From: Marsupella aquatica | Taxonomy: Eukaryota > Marchantiophyta | Assembly (NCBI GenBank): GCA_973895155.1 | Contig: OZ316896.1 | Location: 21,886,001-21,950,000 of the forward strand | DNA: 64,000 nt | Reading direction: 5' to 3' | In this document: positions 13,952 through 26,800 of the stretch, in pieces | Layout: every line of letters begins with the position of its first letter | Position numbering within the stretch: the first letter of the stretch is position 1 | Notes under the pieces: model-generated | Database searches by the model: none | What the model saw: only the letters and a program-made list of their open reading frames with translations | Told to the model about the DNA's origin: nothing | Translations under genes and position numbers: made by a program

Positions 13952-15766
13952 CTATTGTCGACGAAGAACTCGTAATCCTGAAATAAGAGAAGCTGCTGCT
14001 AGGACAAAGAACGCGAGGAAGCTGAAGGCTACGGCGGCATATGCTTTGTCTTTGAAGCTACTGCTTATCGCATTGGAAAGCAGAGAATAATAGATTCGCA
14101 TGCCAGTTGCTGCACTCGTGCTTGCTGACATCAGCAAGTAACTCAGGATCTGCACAAAACAAGATAGATATGCAAGTTATTAAAATGAATTAGCCAGACC
14201 GAGTTAGCTCTTCATCTGAAAGGCTGGAATAGAACAAATGAGTACTTGGTCAAATTATTCAGATTCAGATTTACTATTTAATGTTGTAGTCAGTGGGAAA
14301 ATTGATACATTTTTGCTACAAGAACAGAGAAGCTAGTGAAGGACAAACCAGGTCGAGCGCAAAGGTGCCGATGAGCAAGTTGCTGGAGACAGTGCTCTTA
14401 CTCAACAGAAAGAGGGATAGAAAGATTGTAGCGAGGGCGTAGCAGAAGACAATCACGTTCACCGTCAGCAGATAGCTGCAGCACAAGCTATTCAAATTAG
14501 CACAAACCCTCATCGCACGTTGTGCACAGCTTTCGAAACGGAAGAGTACAGTAGTCTTGTCCAATGCATTGATAGATCACAATGACAAGTTGGATGTGAT
14601 CCGAAGTACAGGCGTTGGTTCATCGGCGGTGAGGACCAACATCGTAAGGACATTGAAGATCAAAGTCACTCAGATTGATTGAACTGGGGACGAAGGATGG
14701 CACAGAGAGCAAAGTATGAGGGAGGTACATCTGGGGTAAGAAACCGGGGGGGGGGGGAAGCGGAACAAAGCACACAAGGCAGAGCATTCAAAGCAAAACT
14801 GGGTCAGGTTGGGTTTCAGTTCAAAAACAAGATCCTTGCTTGGGACACAGTATGGATCGAAAATCCACGAAATGGAAGCTCCCCATCTGAGCGTAAGTCA
14901 CGTTCTCGCTCTTGACGAGAATGTCGGAGACAGTGCTAACTTGTTGGCATATGTATTCCTGCCAGTGTACACGAGAATTCCCAGCTTCGCGGTACTCTGC
15001 AAATAAGCCAGCTCTCCACGTTCGAAGGCTCTCCAAACTCAACCACCCTTTCTCTCGAGGATGCATCCTAGAGTGATTCTGGTCAGGTGGCTTGTATTGT
15101 GCCGCACACGGGTGCATTGCAACTAGGCATATTTGAGAGGGGACATTTCAGGTCTTGCCGCTACTCAAGTGCGGCAACAACGCTACAGCGATTGCTGTCA
15201 CACACACAAGTCTGTGCGGCTGTGACAGACTGGGTGAGTATTATCTCCTAGTGTTATAACCTCGACGATTGCCTTGCTAGAGACGACGCACTAACAGTAG
15301 CGTTTGACCGTCTCTGTAAGTTACAGGTCTAGTTCCGTGTTACGAAGAATGAGTAACGAGTGGACGGCTTCTAAGGTCCGATGGAATGAGTGATTGAATC
15401 GATTTCAAGGTCAAGCGTTTTATGGGCAAGTGAGACTAGAGTGAGAGTGAGATATGACCTGAAGAAGAAAAAGTCGTTGAAGTGGAATGTAAAGCCAGAG
15501 GCGAAGCCAAGCGTGTCCACAAGGACGACCGAGGTTGTGTCGGATGCAATGATCGCAAATGCAATGAGTGCAAAAACAGCACTGAGTACTCTCAGCAGGA
15601 TTGGAACTAAGTCCATAGGACTGTGCTTACTCCTGATCCCTCGAGACCTGTAAGCATCCACCCTGGTGGGAACTGCTCCATCAGTGGTATTCCCCGTTTC
15701 AAATCCAGCGTTCTTGTCTGCCATCGGCGGTGCCGTCTCTCCCTCGGTGGGTGGTACAGGCGACAT
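13952..15766 (-). CDS. CASP-like four-transmembrane protein
   Basis: CASP-like proteins are plasma-membrane MARVEL-type scaffolds; the founding members organise the Casparian strip in vascular plants. Exons on the minus strand: 15766-15459, 14475-14349 and 14149-13952, giving 633 nt and 210 residues. Phases agree (2 nt carried over the first junction, 0 over the second). Four hydrophobic helices lie at about residues 54-75, 104-127, 134-161 and 182-203. The family's conserved arginine in helix 1 (R59, in LLRVLS) and aspartate in helix 3 (D144, in FALDL) are both present. The N-terminal 50 residues are hydrophilic and rich in Pro, Glu and Thr, as expected for a cytosolic tail. The start at 15766 is the first ATG past a GA-rich probable 5' UTR; an in-frame ATG at 15853 would add 29 residues encoded by that GA-rich stretch. 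The subfamily cannot be told by eye. Confidence 0.87.
14746..14757. repeat. Poly-G run in the CASP-like first intron
   Basis: Twelve consecutive G residues lie inside the first intron of the CASP-like gene. Such runs are prone to length error in sequencing and to variation. Confidence 0.8.
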
Positions 15767-17030
15767 TTCCACGGCAACCAATCTCGCACACCAATCGTTC
15801 AATGGTGCAACGTAACTGCCTCTCTCTCTCTCTCTGCAAGAGTGCAGGGTCACGGCTGTGTTCTCGGGCTGTGAAGAGCAGAAGTGGTCAGTGTCTCCGG
15901 AGAAGGCAGGAGTCTAGACTGCATAAGGCACTTGTATGAGCAGCACAACGTGCGCCGTTCCAACGCAATCCGTGGGCTGGACATAACGCCAGCTAAGAGC
16001 AGACCTCCCACGCAGATGGCACTGCACTAGAAGAAGGCTGGAACACAGAACAGGAGGAGCAGCACTGGCAGCACTACAGCTACTGTGGCAGGGAGTGAAA
16101 AATAAATAACCCACGGTTTGCTTGAGAGCTGAGACCTCAGGGAGCTGCAGGAACGTGTGAGGCGGGGCCAGATTGTCAGCGCGTCCCCACCACGCGACCT
16201 CTTATCTTATTATTCCACTCACTGCTGAGCATTCGTCAACCAGTTTTCTCTTTCCACGACGACTTTCTCGTCGGCAATCAAGTCTACACAGCAGTCGAGT
16301 GGAAGGCACTGCTGCAACAGGGGCAGGGAGTAGGGACCCAGAAGTTGCCGTGGGTACCCAAAACTTCTGTCCAGTGTCACTAGCAATTCAATCCGGTTGG
16401 TTATTGATATGTGAGATCTTTCATCGAGAAATTTTGGACGTCGGCTCTGAGCTCACGGGTAAACCAAAGGTGCCCAGCCGACAAACCAGGGCAGTAGTAG
16501 ACTTGATGATGCAATTTCGTTGCAGTTCTGGGTTCCTTCTGCCTAGACACACGTGAGCGTGCGCACTCCTTCGTTATCTTTTGATTCTCTTACATTATTT
16601 TATTTTACTTTTCGCCTCGAAAGATTTCAGAGAACTCTTTGAACTCGTACTCTTCGACTGGTGAATGTTTCGATTAAACGAATCCACTTTAAGCATTGTC
16701 CTCGCGAGCTGCCCCTCCTTCGTCCTAAGTACTGCCTGGAGATTGTGAGAGAAATTCGAGACAACGAGAGCTCGTTGATTTGTGCTTTTAGAAAGGTTCA
16801 CCAGAATCGCAAATTCCTATGCCCTTTTGCGTCCAGGGAACAGTGAACATCAGGCTAAGATCGGTTGACAAACGAGCCAGCAAACCATTATAGGCGTCGA
16901 AAAGCGACGCTCTCAGTTTCGCGGAACGATGGCGAGATCCCGATACTCTTCAAAATGTCAACACTCAGCAGCCAACAGCCAGCCCACCACCAGCTCATCT
17001 TTTTGGGTAACTGTTGTTTGCTCCAAGATT
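15767..17030. other. Spacer upstream of the CASP-like gene
   Basis: The stretch holds the probable 5' UTR and promoter of the leftward CASP-like gene, including a CT run at about 15818-15834 that reads as GA on its strand. Open frames up to 127 codons occur (for example 16173-16556), but none shows a domain, repeat or splice pattern that supports a gene. Confidence 0.4.
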
Positions 17031-17160
17031 CAGCACTCCGAGCATCTGATATTCCGTGATGAGTGCTGCAAAGGCAAGCTTGCTCCAAGATTCAGATCAG
17101 CAGTGTCAGCACCCCACGGAATCTGAAATTCCGCGATGAGTGCTGCAAAGGAAAAAGTCA
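17012..17160. repeat. Two-copy tandem duplication, about 75 bp
   Basis: Two adjacent copies each contain GCTCCAAGATTCAG followed by an ATTCCG(T/C)GATGAGTGCTGCAAAGG block. The copies have diverged in the middle. Confidence 0.8.
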
Positions 17161-17841
17161 TCCTCATCACATAGCTCCTTCCCTGGTACGATTCGGCTGC
17201 GTTCTGCTGAATCTACACAGAGGTTCGCCTCAAAAGCGTCCACGCAACCTCGATCTCCCGATCTCTCAGCCCACGACCGATTGGCACTTGCCATCCTGGA
17301 AAGCTGATCGAGCTACTCATGAGCATCTCGCTTGTCGTCCCTCGAATTGAGGGATAGGACGGAGCATTTTCGAATCTCTTTTGTCTTTGAAAGAATTTCT
17401 TATCCGGAATTCGCGAATGTGACGAACATTTCTGAATATTATCCTTTGCCTGGAAAGATTTCAGCGACTTCCATTCACAGAAAACATTATTTTAGACTTT
17501 CTTCAGTCGCCATCTTTCCAGATTAGCTTCGTTACCATTTCACTCTACTGTACTTCTATAAATTGCTCCGCTGTTCAGCAAGTCCCTCGATTTGCGGCTC
17601 GGTACAGAAGCAGCAGCTGCTGTCAAACTGGGCCAGGGTCACAGGTGGGTTTGAGTTCTGTCTAATAATAAAGAAATGTCTGTGATGGACTTGACTTGAG
17701 TTGACTCGAGAGAAATTCGCCCTCATCGTGCAGGGATGTGAATTTGTGGTGCGGCCGGGTTTCTCACAGATTCACCGTCTTTCCGATTCTCCTCGAGCAG
17801 TTCCCGGGGCGCTTTTCCCGGCGAGAGTCTGCCTCCGTGCT

Positions 17842-17937
17842 GTCACTTACGCTGTGTTCCAGTGTCAAATATAGTCACTTACGCTGTCTTCCAGTGTCAA
17901 ATATAGTCACTTACGCTGTCTTTCGCTGTCAAATAGG
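17842..17937. repeat. Minisatellite, three 32-bp units
   Basis: Units start at 17842, 17874 and 17906 and share GTCACTTACGCTGT followed by GTGTCAAATA. The first two copies are nearly identical and the third is slightly diverged. Confidence 0.9.
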
Positions 17938-17940
17938 GAA

Positions 17941-18205
17941 TTCCCAAGATTGGGGACACATTCCCAAGAATTTATGGAGTGATGGAAAATATGTGTCCCC
18001 AATCATGGCTGTAAGTGGGGATTTTTTGGTCAAATAACGTGCACATTCCCAAGAATTTATGGACAGCAGTGATGGAAAATATTTGTCCGCATTCATGGTC
18101 AAATAGGGAGTTCTCAAAAGTGCAGATTCCCAAGAATTTATGGACAGTGGTGATGAAAAATATGTGTCCCCAGTCATGGTCAAAACTGGGATTTTGATCA
18201 AATTT
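17941..18205. repeat. Minisatellite, three units of 80-85 bp
   Basis: Units centred on TTCCCAAGAATTTATGGA begin near 17961, 18046 and 18126. Each continues with GATG(G/A)AAAATATGTGTCC and a CATGGTCAAA block. The array directly follows the 32-bp array, and TTCCCAAGATTGG at 17941 is a further partial unit. Confidence 0.88.
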
Positions 18206-18589
18206 GCCTCACCTGGGTTCTTCTAAGTAGAGACATGTCACACCACGCCCGTAGAACAGTGCCCATTATCAGTTTTTCAATGGGTGTCAACCATTCTTTA
18301 AGGCGCCGACACATTTTGTGTGAAGCAATTCTTTCTGTGGACGCAAGTACCGCCTGAGTCACTGACGGTCATGGTTTGCGGGAACCGCAGATTTTTGGTC
18401 CACAACCCTGCCTGCAACATTTTGGTCACTGTCGGGAAATATCCTGAAAACAACTAGTTTGAGACACCCTAATATCTCAGATTACCAAGTAACCACAATG
18501 CCAAACTGGGGAGACCCCAAGTAGTTTATTATCCCAAAGGTGAAACCCTGATAATGAGGGAAGAGGGGAAGTGGAGACCCCAAGGAGAC

Positions 18590-19010
18590 CGAAGAAGCAC
18601 CACAAACTTGAGAGCCTGAGCCACAACAAAACAATGAATAACCCCTAAAGGAAAACAGAAGACAAAATTCTCTGCTTGACGGAACTGGAAAGCCTAGTAG
18701 GGCATCTCAAATATCTACTTTCTGCCACCGGTTGCAATTCAACAACAAATTCCTGGAAAAAAGTGGTGGACAGGAAAATGCATATCCACACTCTCCTGAC
18801 CCATGACCAAACCTGGTTGCTTTGGGCCATGCTTTTTTTTCTGCAAACTTCAAGGTTTGAGACTCCCTAGTAGAGCTCCAGACTAAAGCCATAGGAGGGT
18901 CAGGCATCACAAACCCGAGAATCCCAGCCACAAAAAAAGAACAAATAGCCCACAAAGGAAAAGAGAAGACAGGAATCCCTACTTGACAGGAAAATTGGAA
19001 AGCCTGGTAG
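18590..19010. repeat. Direct repeat pair, about 115 bp, 308 bp apart
   Basis: The segments 18590-18705 and 18895-19010 share the order GAGAGCCTGAGCCACA/GAGAATCCCAGCCACA, AGAAGACA, CTTGACGGAACTGGAAAGCC and TAGTAG. This looks like a decayed duplication, perhaps from a mobile element. No coding sequence is supported in 18206-19580. Confidence 0.7.
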
Positions 19011-19580
19011 AACTCTGCATAGGGGGGATCATCTAGTGGATCCTGTCTAGAAGCCCTAAAACTTGTTGTCAAAGGGGCTGGGTGGGATGGTTTACAGTGT
19101 CAGCCTCAAAGCATCTCCAAGGTTTACTGGGTGGTCTACTATAGCCCTATGTTCACCAAATCTAATAAAGTCATCTGACCTCAAATGGATTACTGTTAGT
19201 GTTTTTTTAGTGAAAAAATGAGCTAGATTCCACCTCTCCAAAAAGTTTTTGCCACTTTTGATTAAAATTGGCTAGGTTTAATATCTCCCACTAGCCAATT
19301 TCCCACCTTTGCAATCGACCCCACCAGCTAAGGTGCAAGGTGAATTGAATCTAACAGTTATCCTTAAATCTAGGGTAATGCACACAAAATGACATTGTAC
19401 ACTAGCCAAAAAGGAGAAACTTTAAATATTATGCTCATGGTTGTAATGCTATTCAGCTGTCCGCTCCCTTGACTTTTTGGTTATTGGAAATGGATTTATC
19501 ATTATTTTTGGTTACTGGAACTGGAGTTGAGACTCTATAGAGCATTGACTGATTACATGATTCATTCCTGGCTTATCCAC

Positions 19581-19609
19581 ATCTATCTATCTATCTATCT
19601 ATCTATCTA
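19581..19609. repeat. (ATCT)n microsatellite beside the assembly gap
   Basis: About seven ATCT units end 13 bases before the run of N, so the repeat probably caused the gap. Confidence 0.95.
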
Positions 19610-19621
19610 ATGTCTAATGAT

Positions 19622-19721
19622 NNNNNNNNNNNNNNNNNNNNNNNNNNNNNNNNNNNNNNNNNNNNNNNNNNNNNNNNNNNNNNNNNNNNNNNNNNNNNNN
19701 NNNNNNNNNNNNNNNNNNNNN
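19622..19721. other. Assembly gap (100 N)
   Basis: Exactly 100 N are present, a conventional placeholder for a gap of unknown size. Nothing can be said about the missing sequence. Open frames crossing it are artefacts. Confidence 1.
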
Positions 19722-22190
19722 CATAAATGCCAATCAAGGAGAAAAATTGGTGGAGACAGAGATAACATACTCCATAGTAGCATGGAACCAACAGAGCCAG
19801 CAGGCACCCAATGCTGTTTCCCATATATACCAAGAGAGTTTGTTCTGTGTCCACTGCCCATCCCTCTGAAGAGCTGTTGCACCCATTCCATCATTGTCCG
19901 CTACTGGGTGCCCATCCTGATTTCTCATGGAAGCCATCTTGCTCACTGTGCCACAAAATCTATTTTAATTGCCTTCTACTGGACATCTTCAGAGCACAAC
20001 ATTGAGAGCAATAGAAAGGATGCCCGCATTCTCTCACCTAAAAGAGTTGGACAACAAGTTCTCAGTGTTCACTGCCAATTTGCCAAGACAATCAAGCAGA
20101 GAATGTGGAGCAATTGACACAGCAAACGACAGACAGAATGGGTTGTTAGTGTTGTACCTACATTGGGTCCTCCTAATGTGCATGCCCATTCTCTCACCAC
20201 CAAAAAATGATCTCTTACCCAGATTGGACAGCAAGCTTGACAATGGAGGCTGATAGTCAAATGGGCTTGACGAACACTTTTCAGTTGTTATTATTTGAAT
20301 TTTGATTTATTCTGTGAAAGTCTTCCCCTTGTTTTCATCCATGTGATATTTAGATGTAAGCCCTTATAAATTATAAACTCCCCCCCCCCCCCCCCCCCCC
20401 CACAATCAAGAAATCACAGAAACTTGTGTGAGGGGAGATTTAGATGCTACACCTTTTGACTTACAATGCACACCATTGAGATAATTTGGAAGCTTTGTCA
20501 ATTATAAATGCACGCTATTGTGATAATTTAGAAGCTTTGTAATGGAGATATTAATGTCAAACTTGGCTCTTGCCAAAAAGTCAAAAACTATTCGAGAGGA
20601 GAAGGGTGTCAATGAACGAAGATAACAATAAAGATGTATTGACTTATTACTCCTCACTTGTTGGCATGTTTATTACTTCCCACATGCAGCATCAATTGTC
20701 ATTGTTTCCAAGGACAGAGTTCTGCCTAAACACTAATACATCGAATTGAAAAAAAAACAAAACGTATCGTCAATTTTAAGAATAACTTTTCAAACTCAGC
20801 TCATTAAGACAATATACAATAATTTTCTTTTGAGTTTTGCTAGAGGACAATATTTTGATACAGGTCTCGCTTACACATTAATATTATGAATATAAAAACT
20901 TATTGTCATCATTAACTATCTTAAAATTCAGCTCATACGATGAAAGAACTTAAACTTTAGATTACTAGAGGACAATAATTTAGCACAAGATAAAATGACA
21001 AGTTAGGGTGGTTAAATAGATGTTGGGGGGCATTAAATTGGATAGAATAGTGAGTGGAAACGGGCTTTCATGTATGGTGTCTTCCTATTCTACATGGCAA
21101 TCAATGAGCCCAAGAAAATTTGACTACAGTAGAAGCTTAGACCAAGGGTTGCAAACCTTTCAAAAGGTTGCCGCATTTATTTAAGGGACTGCCAAATTTT
21201 ATTCAAAAGATTTTTGGTAAGCTGTCTACTATCTGCTTTGGTGAAAGATAGTCACAATTGCCTCACTTCTTGTAAAGTCACCCGTATAGCTGTTTTGCAT
21301 ATGTAGGCTGCCCTTAGATTTGCAGCCCTGATGGGAATGTACATCATATGTGCAGGGAGAATTTAATTCCTGAAGTCCCTCATTAGGCAAGCTTCAGTAC
21401 AATTCTCAAGTGGAGACTAGGGGACAAAGGCTAGAACCTTTCACCTTTCCGTGGTCCCAACCTCTGAAACAAGTTTGTTTTGCATCTTGCATGTAGTACT
21501 CAATTTCCCCAAAGTGTCCTGCTAGATGCACCTATGTGTCCTTGGGCCAGACACCTTGAACTGCGCAAGTGTAAAAGCAAATCAATTTGTTTTATTCAGG
21601 TTTAGCCTGTTGGGACCCCAATGGCAATTTGGCATTTGGTCTCCACTTTAACTGTTGTAAAGTCTAGCTACTGGGGGCGGCTCGAGGCATGAAATTCTCC
21701 TTGTATAATATCATGCTAGACATTCTTTTTAGGGTAACTGAGGGCCACCCTTAGATTCATCATGAGCCTGATTTGTATTTGCTGAATATAAAATCATCTG
21801 AAGATGTAAGGAAAATCTGTCGGTGTACGTCAAGCAACACTTGTTAAAAAGTGCCCCAAATTAGCTAGATTCCACCTCTCTAAAACCAGTCTACTGTGCA
21901 TAAGTGCACCGTGGGTAACTGCAGGCAGGTTGTGTAGCCCCCTAATATTACCCCTTTCCTTTGTAAGTGCACAAAAAATGCAGTCTGTCAGTCAAGCTGA
22001 TGCCAATAAACAACAAATACACAAGTGCATTTCAGTCTATAGAGTGTGTTTATCACTGGAACACATAAGTTCAAAGCACATCTTGATAAGTGCAATTGAC
22101 AACTACATACAGTAGTTTCATGCAATTATCCAGTTGACTTGTGTAGTATAAAGGTTAAGTGTATGAGTAGTCCAACGGAATGACCTAACA
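19722..22190. other. AT-rich spacer without a supported gene
   Basis: Open frames at 19735-20260 have no recognisable domain and are open in several frames at once. A run of 22 C lies at 20380-20401. Two diverged copies of a roughly 55-bp segment ending GATAATTT(G/A)GAAGCTTTGT lie at about 20475-20545. The remainder looks like decayed repeat sequence. Confidence 0.4.
20380..20401. repeat. Poly-C run, 22 bases
   Basis: Twenty-two consecutive C residues follow an AT-rich stretch. The exact length is likely to be uncertain in the assembly. Confidence 0.9.
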
Positions 22191-22194
22191 ACAC

Positions 22195-22440
22195 ATACTA
22201 GGAAGTGCATGATTGATTTCATATGCTCATCGTGGATAATGCAGCATGCACTTAGTGGATAATGCAGCACGCACTTAGGGGATAGTGGGGCATGCAAGTT
22301 TGCATAAATGATATCTCATGCACTTATGACATATTGTAGATTTATTGTGTCTTCCTAGTAGCGCACATATGAGAAAGAGCAGAAATGATTTCAGATGCAC
22401 TTACTGTATGGCATACTGCAGTATGCACATATGCATAAAT
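22195..22440. repeat. Degenerate repeats preceding the 83-bp array
   Basis: Short units containing GGATAATGCAGCA(T/C)GCACTTAG recur at about 22233-22290. A diverged copy of the downstream 83-bp unit (ATCTCATGCACTTATGACATATTG) starts near 22310, and a further partial copy lies at about 22395-22440. Confidence 0.7.
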
Positions 22441-22687
22441 GATATTCCATGCACTTATGACACATTGCATAATGTGTATTTGTTGTGCCTTCCCAGGAGG
22501 TGCACTTATACATGGTGGACTTTGATATTCCATGCACTTATGACACATTGCATAATGTGTATTTGTTGTGCCTTCCCAGGAGGTGCACTTATACAGGGTA
22601 GACTTTGATATTCCATGCACTTATGACACATTGCATAATGTGTATTTGTTGTGCCTTCCCAGGAGGTGCACTTATACAGGGTGGACT
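22441..22687. repeat. Tandem array, three 83-bp units
   Basis: Units begin at 22441, 22524 and 22607 with GATATTCCATGCACTTATGA and end with AGGAGGTGCACTTATACA(T/G)GG. They are nearly identical, differing at only a few positions, so this array expanded recently compared with its neighbours. No coding role is apparent. Confidence 0.95.
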
Positions 22688-22929
22688 GGAAGCGAAGCTT
22701 GACGAGAGTTAGTTCAGTGTCCAGTCCACAGCCGTATGACCACTCTGATCATAATTCCTCATCCCCGATCCCGATTCCGCTCCCGATCAATCCGCCGTGA
22801 CAGTTCGTCGTGCCATCTTCAGCTTTGGGATTCTTTCACAACGCGCTCCAGATCGGAATCTGTGCTGTGACTTGAGAGCAAGTGGGCAGAAAGATCGTGC
22901 TTCCGCTTTCGAGCTTTCGAGCCAAAAGG

Positions 22930-23570
22930 GAACAGTAATGTGCATCGTGACTTTGACGCGGCATTGATCAATCCTTTGACCCCCAATTTCTTTTCTTTCT
23001 TTGGAAACGAGTTTGGATGGATTACCGCGCGACCTCCAGATTGTTTTGCCTTGAACCATTTTTTAAGGAATTGCATTCAGCACTGTTCGCTTTCACTCTT
23101 TCGAGCTTTCTGACCAGAAGCTATCGAGCTTTACGCTTTCGAGCTTTCCGACCAAAAGCTAACAGGATGGTGCATCGTGGCTTTGACGGGCAGAGATACC
23201 TTAGTCATTGTATTGATCGATCCGTTGACCCCCAATTTCTTTCATTCTTTGGGAACGAATTTTGGATACATTGCCGCGACCTCCAATTGTTTTGTTTTGG
23301 TTCCGTTCAGTGACAAATGACCCCTAGATGTTTTTGCCTAGAACGATTTGGCTTTCATCAGTAAGATGGATCGTAGCTTTGACGAGCAGAGAAATGGTAC
23401 TCATTGGTTTGACCACTCCTTTGACCCCCAATTTCTTTCTTTCCTTTGGATCGAATTCGCTTAGAGTACCGCGACCCGCAATTGTTTTTGTTTTGGTTCA
23501 GCTCGGTTCCGCTCGATGAGTGATACATGACTCCGAATGGTTTTGCCCAAAACGATTTCAACAATTCCAT
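22930..23570. repeat. Three degenerate units of roughly 200-240 bp
   Basis: Each unit contains CTTTGACG, then TTGACCCCCAATTTCTTT, a GGAACGA(A/G)TT-type block and CCGCGACC(T/C), then a pyrimidine/poly-T stretch with TTTTGTTTTGG. The anchor TTGACCCCCAATTTCTTT lies near 22976, 23225 and 23420. The copies differ by substitutions and indels. Open frames on both strands cross the units but share no domain. Confidence 0.8.
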
Positions 23571-23714
23571 TCAGCGCGGGGAGCCCAAAGCGGGAGCCCT
23601 CGGGGATGTGATGAGCGCCCAAGGCAAGCCAAGCGACTGTAGAAGTGAGTGGATGTGACACAGAATGATCACGAGCAAATCATGATCGGTGAACCCCTTC
23701 TGAAAGGAATTTTC

Positions 23715-23840
23715 CAGCTTGCTTGTCTTTCAGTCTTGAGGTTTCCTTGTTCACCCAGAGGCAAAGCAACTCTGGCTTGCTTGTCTTCTAGTCGAGATTT
23801 TATTGTTCACCTACAGGCGAGCAACTCTGGCCTGCTCGTT
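23715..23840. repeat. Two-copy tandem duplication, about 60 bp
   Basis: Two copies carry CTTGCTTGTCTT(T/C)(C/T)AGTC, then TTGTTCACC and GCAACTCTGG(C)(C/T)TGC in the same order, directly adjacent. Confidence 0.8.
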
Positions 23841-26800
23841 GGGCCACATTAATTACGTTCGTTTGTACGGAGCCAAAAGTATTAGCTACTGCGCATCCAG
23901 TGGGCCCTGTCAGGGTATCCAAGACGGATAAGTGGAACTGTGGAAGGAGCTGGAGGTCACAACAACCCACGTTCTAGGTCCTGCAGAATTCTGTCATCAC
24001 CATCATAATGGTTCTGCGTAGTAATATCGTTTCTGATGGTACTCATACTTTCGGATCCTATGACAAGAAGCTGACCCGGTCTTGTTTCGATCGCGTCTCA
24101 TCATTCTGAGAAACGATTTCTTCCACATGGGATCCGACTTTTGCCTTGAAACACTTTCGCTCGATCGTTTGCGTTAAGAGAAACAGCACACAGTGCATGG
24201 TAGCTCGCAAGGCGCGGCATAAATCGGAGGACCGTGTGATCGGCGTGCAAGGACGGCGCTCGACATTTGCGTTCTGGCCGGTCAGTCGTTTTTTCTTGTA
24301 TCTTGTCCGCAATCTGGCTTACGAATCGTCTTGTGCTGTCTGTTTCCGTGTGACTCTTGTTAGAAATGGGCCACCGTCCACTAACGCTAATTAAGACCAG
24401 GAGGTGCGCTATGCTGCAGATAGGGCATACATCTCCAATAGCTGCTAGGCGCCCACCATCTCAAATAGTTATGAGGGAATTGAGTCATTCTAAATTGAGT
24501 TATTCTAATTTGACTTGACCAGGAGGAAACTTTGTCACTCCATGTAGAAAGCCTCATCATTCTCGATGAAACATTCCACTTTCTTGGGTTCCTGGGAATC
24601 CTTTAAGTCTAGTTTCTGTCTTACCAACACTGTGGGATTCGATGACGAGCTCCGATGATGAGTCCAGTTTCCGACTTTTAGATGCCCAAGTCGAACACAC
24701 TGGAAGCATTTGTTTGGGCTCAGCAAGTCATTTCATGGTATCTTTTCTCTTTTGCGTTTCGTTTCGACACTTCGGGATCCTATGACGAGGATTGGATTCC
24801 AGTGAAGAGTTTGTGCTCAGATCAATTCCCCACACAAGCAGATAGACTTCCTGATATCACACTGTCGTCTCTCTGCCCCCCCGCAAGCTGATTGACTTCC
24901 TTCACTACATTGTCGTATCTGTTTCCAGCCTCCTACGTTTTCAATAACGTAGAGCCCGAAGCTCCATGCAATGGGCTCCGGTATCTGAGGTGGATAGACG
25001 TGCTTGTCATACAAAATTGTCTAAAAAGTTTGAGCCCATAGAAACTCGCACAGAAGAAAACAAAGTAGTAAAATCATACTCTCTTCATGAACTAGGGAAA
25101 CTGCAACCTCTCGAAGATGTCTGTGATTTGATCCAACTGGCTGGGCCATGCCATGAACAAACACACTAATTCTCAATTCTCTAGAGTGGCAACCCCTACA
25201 TTTCAAATACTGAGTGCTCCCACAACGATATTTAAGGGCTGATCATGATCCGTTCTTCGTGGCCATTGAAGTCTCGCCACCTGCTTTGCCTGCCACTCAT
25301 CTGTTCATCACATCTTCGAGTGTACATCACTCTATAGATGTTGATTTCTTGGTTGATTGTTGCGACGCCACAGAATCAGAATGGTTGCAGATTCTGATGC
25401 TGAAGAAACGCTGCAAGGTAGGAGAATGGTGCTGATGGTGGGATCAAATACTTTTGTCAATTCAACTCCAGTTGACCGGCATTCGATTCCAATTGAGTTT
25501 CCGATTACGAGAAGTCGAGGTAAAACACAACTTCTGGCTCTGTAACATTGACGGTCTAGAATTGACTACCTCGAGGGCTGACAACAAAGACCACATTGCG
25601 CGTTTTGGTGTCCAAGACGGATTGAGGTGCTTGTGGTGTCAAATAGTCTACTGTCTTTGCTACGGCCCCGTCATCCATTCTGAGCAGCTTCGCGGATTGG
25701 AGTGGTAAAGAACTCTTTGGCTTGGTCTTTCGGTTTCGCAGGGGTACTGTAGTGCTCACATCTGCTACCAAATTCTTGTCGGAGAGAAGGGATTAATTCA
25801 CGAGGAAGGTTTGTTCTGAGACCAGGAGAAGCTTCTTCTGGGAAGTGAGGCCAAACGCTCGAGACATTCGTGGGCAGCTTCGAGCTATGGAAGTATTGGA
25901 AATAATGATCGACTTTGGAAATTCTTCCGTGCTCGGTTCCTCGCTGATGATCACGCGTCCCTGATCATCGAGGTGACAGGATAGAGGAACTCCTTGTAAT
26001 CTTCAAGACTTTGAAAATCATCACACAAGTTCCTTGTTCCCGATTTCATCACTTCTTCATGGAAATCTTTCTGGGTAACAAAACAGTGGTGGGTCAAACA
26101 TTGCGCACTCATCACAACCATTCGCAGAGATACAAACACTTGCAAAACTCTCTTCATTGTAATACATGGTTGGAAACAAGCTGCGTAACCAAATGTATCA
26201 GGAGAAGTTCAACTATCTGATTATCTCATTGTGCATGAAACCTTGAAGAGAGCAACTGATGATAGAAAAGCCTATAGGTACCGATCTCCTGGCGTCCGGG
26301 AAACTATTGTAACTGCGAACGAACCGAAGCATAAAAAAGCAGGATTCGATGGTCCGACAGACGCAACAAGAAAGATGGAACGGCCTCGGCGATCACATCC
26401 TCAGCTCCAGGGGTTTTACCGCAACGCTGAAGGTGTCACAACAGACAGATGACAGCAAGGTCCCGTTTGTTTTAATTGTGCACAGTACTTCGAAAATCGA
26501 AACACGGCCGCGCAGCGACGAAGGAAACAAAAACACACATCTGAACCGAAGGCAAATGACAATTTTCAGTGTGGACATTTAAGTTACAAGACTTCGAGCT
26601 CCCAAAAATTGTCCTCAGAATCAGCTTAAGCGAAAAACTTAGCTGACTCCAACTCCATTGGAAAGCTCCTGTTTACTCCTAAAGACAATCGGAAGAGTAG
26701 AGTCTTCTCAAGAATGGCAATGAACATCCGCTTTTTCTATAACTTGGCTGATCTTCCCTCTCCACTGAAAAGGAAGACGGCGATCAATGACAGCAATCGA

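Noticed and set aside
16173-16556. 127-codon open frame
   Set aside because: No domain, no splice context, and it lies in the likely promoter of the CASP-like gene.
19617-20117. Long open frame over the gap
   Set aside because: It is made of translated N plus sequence open in several frames; no domain.
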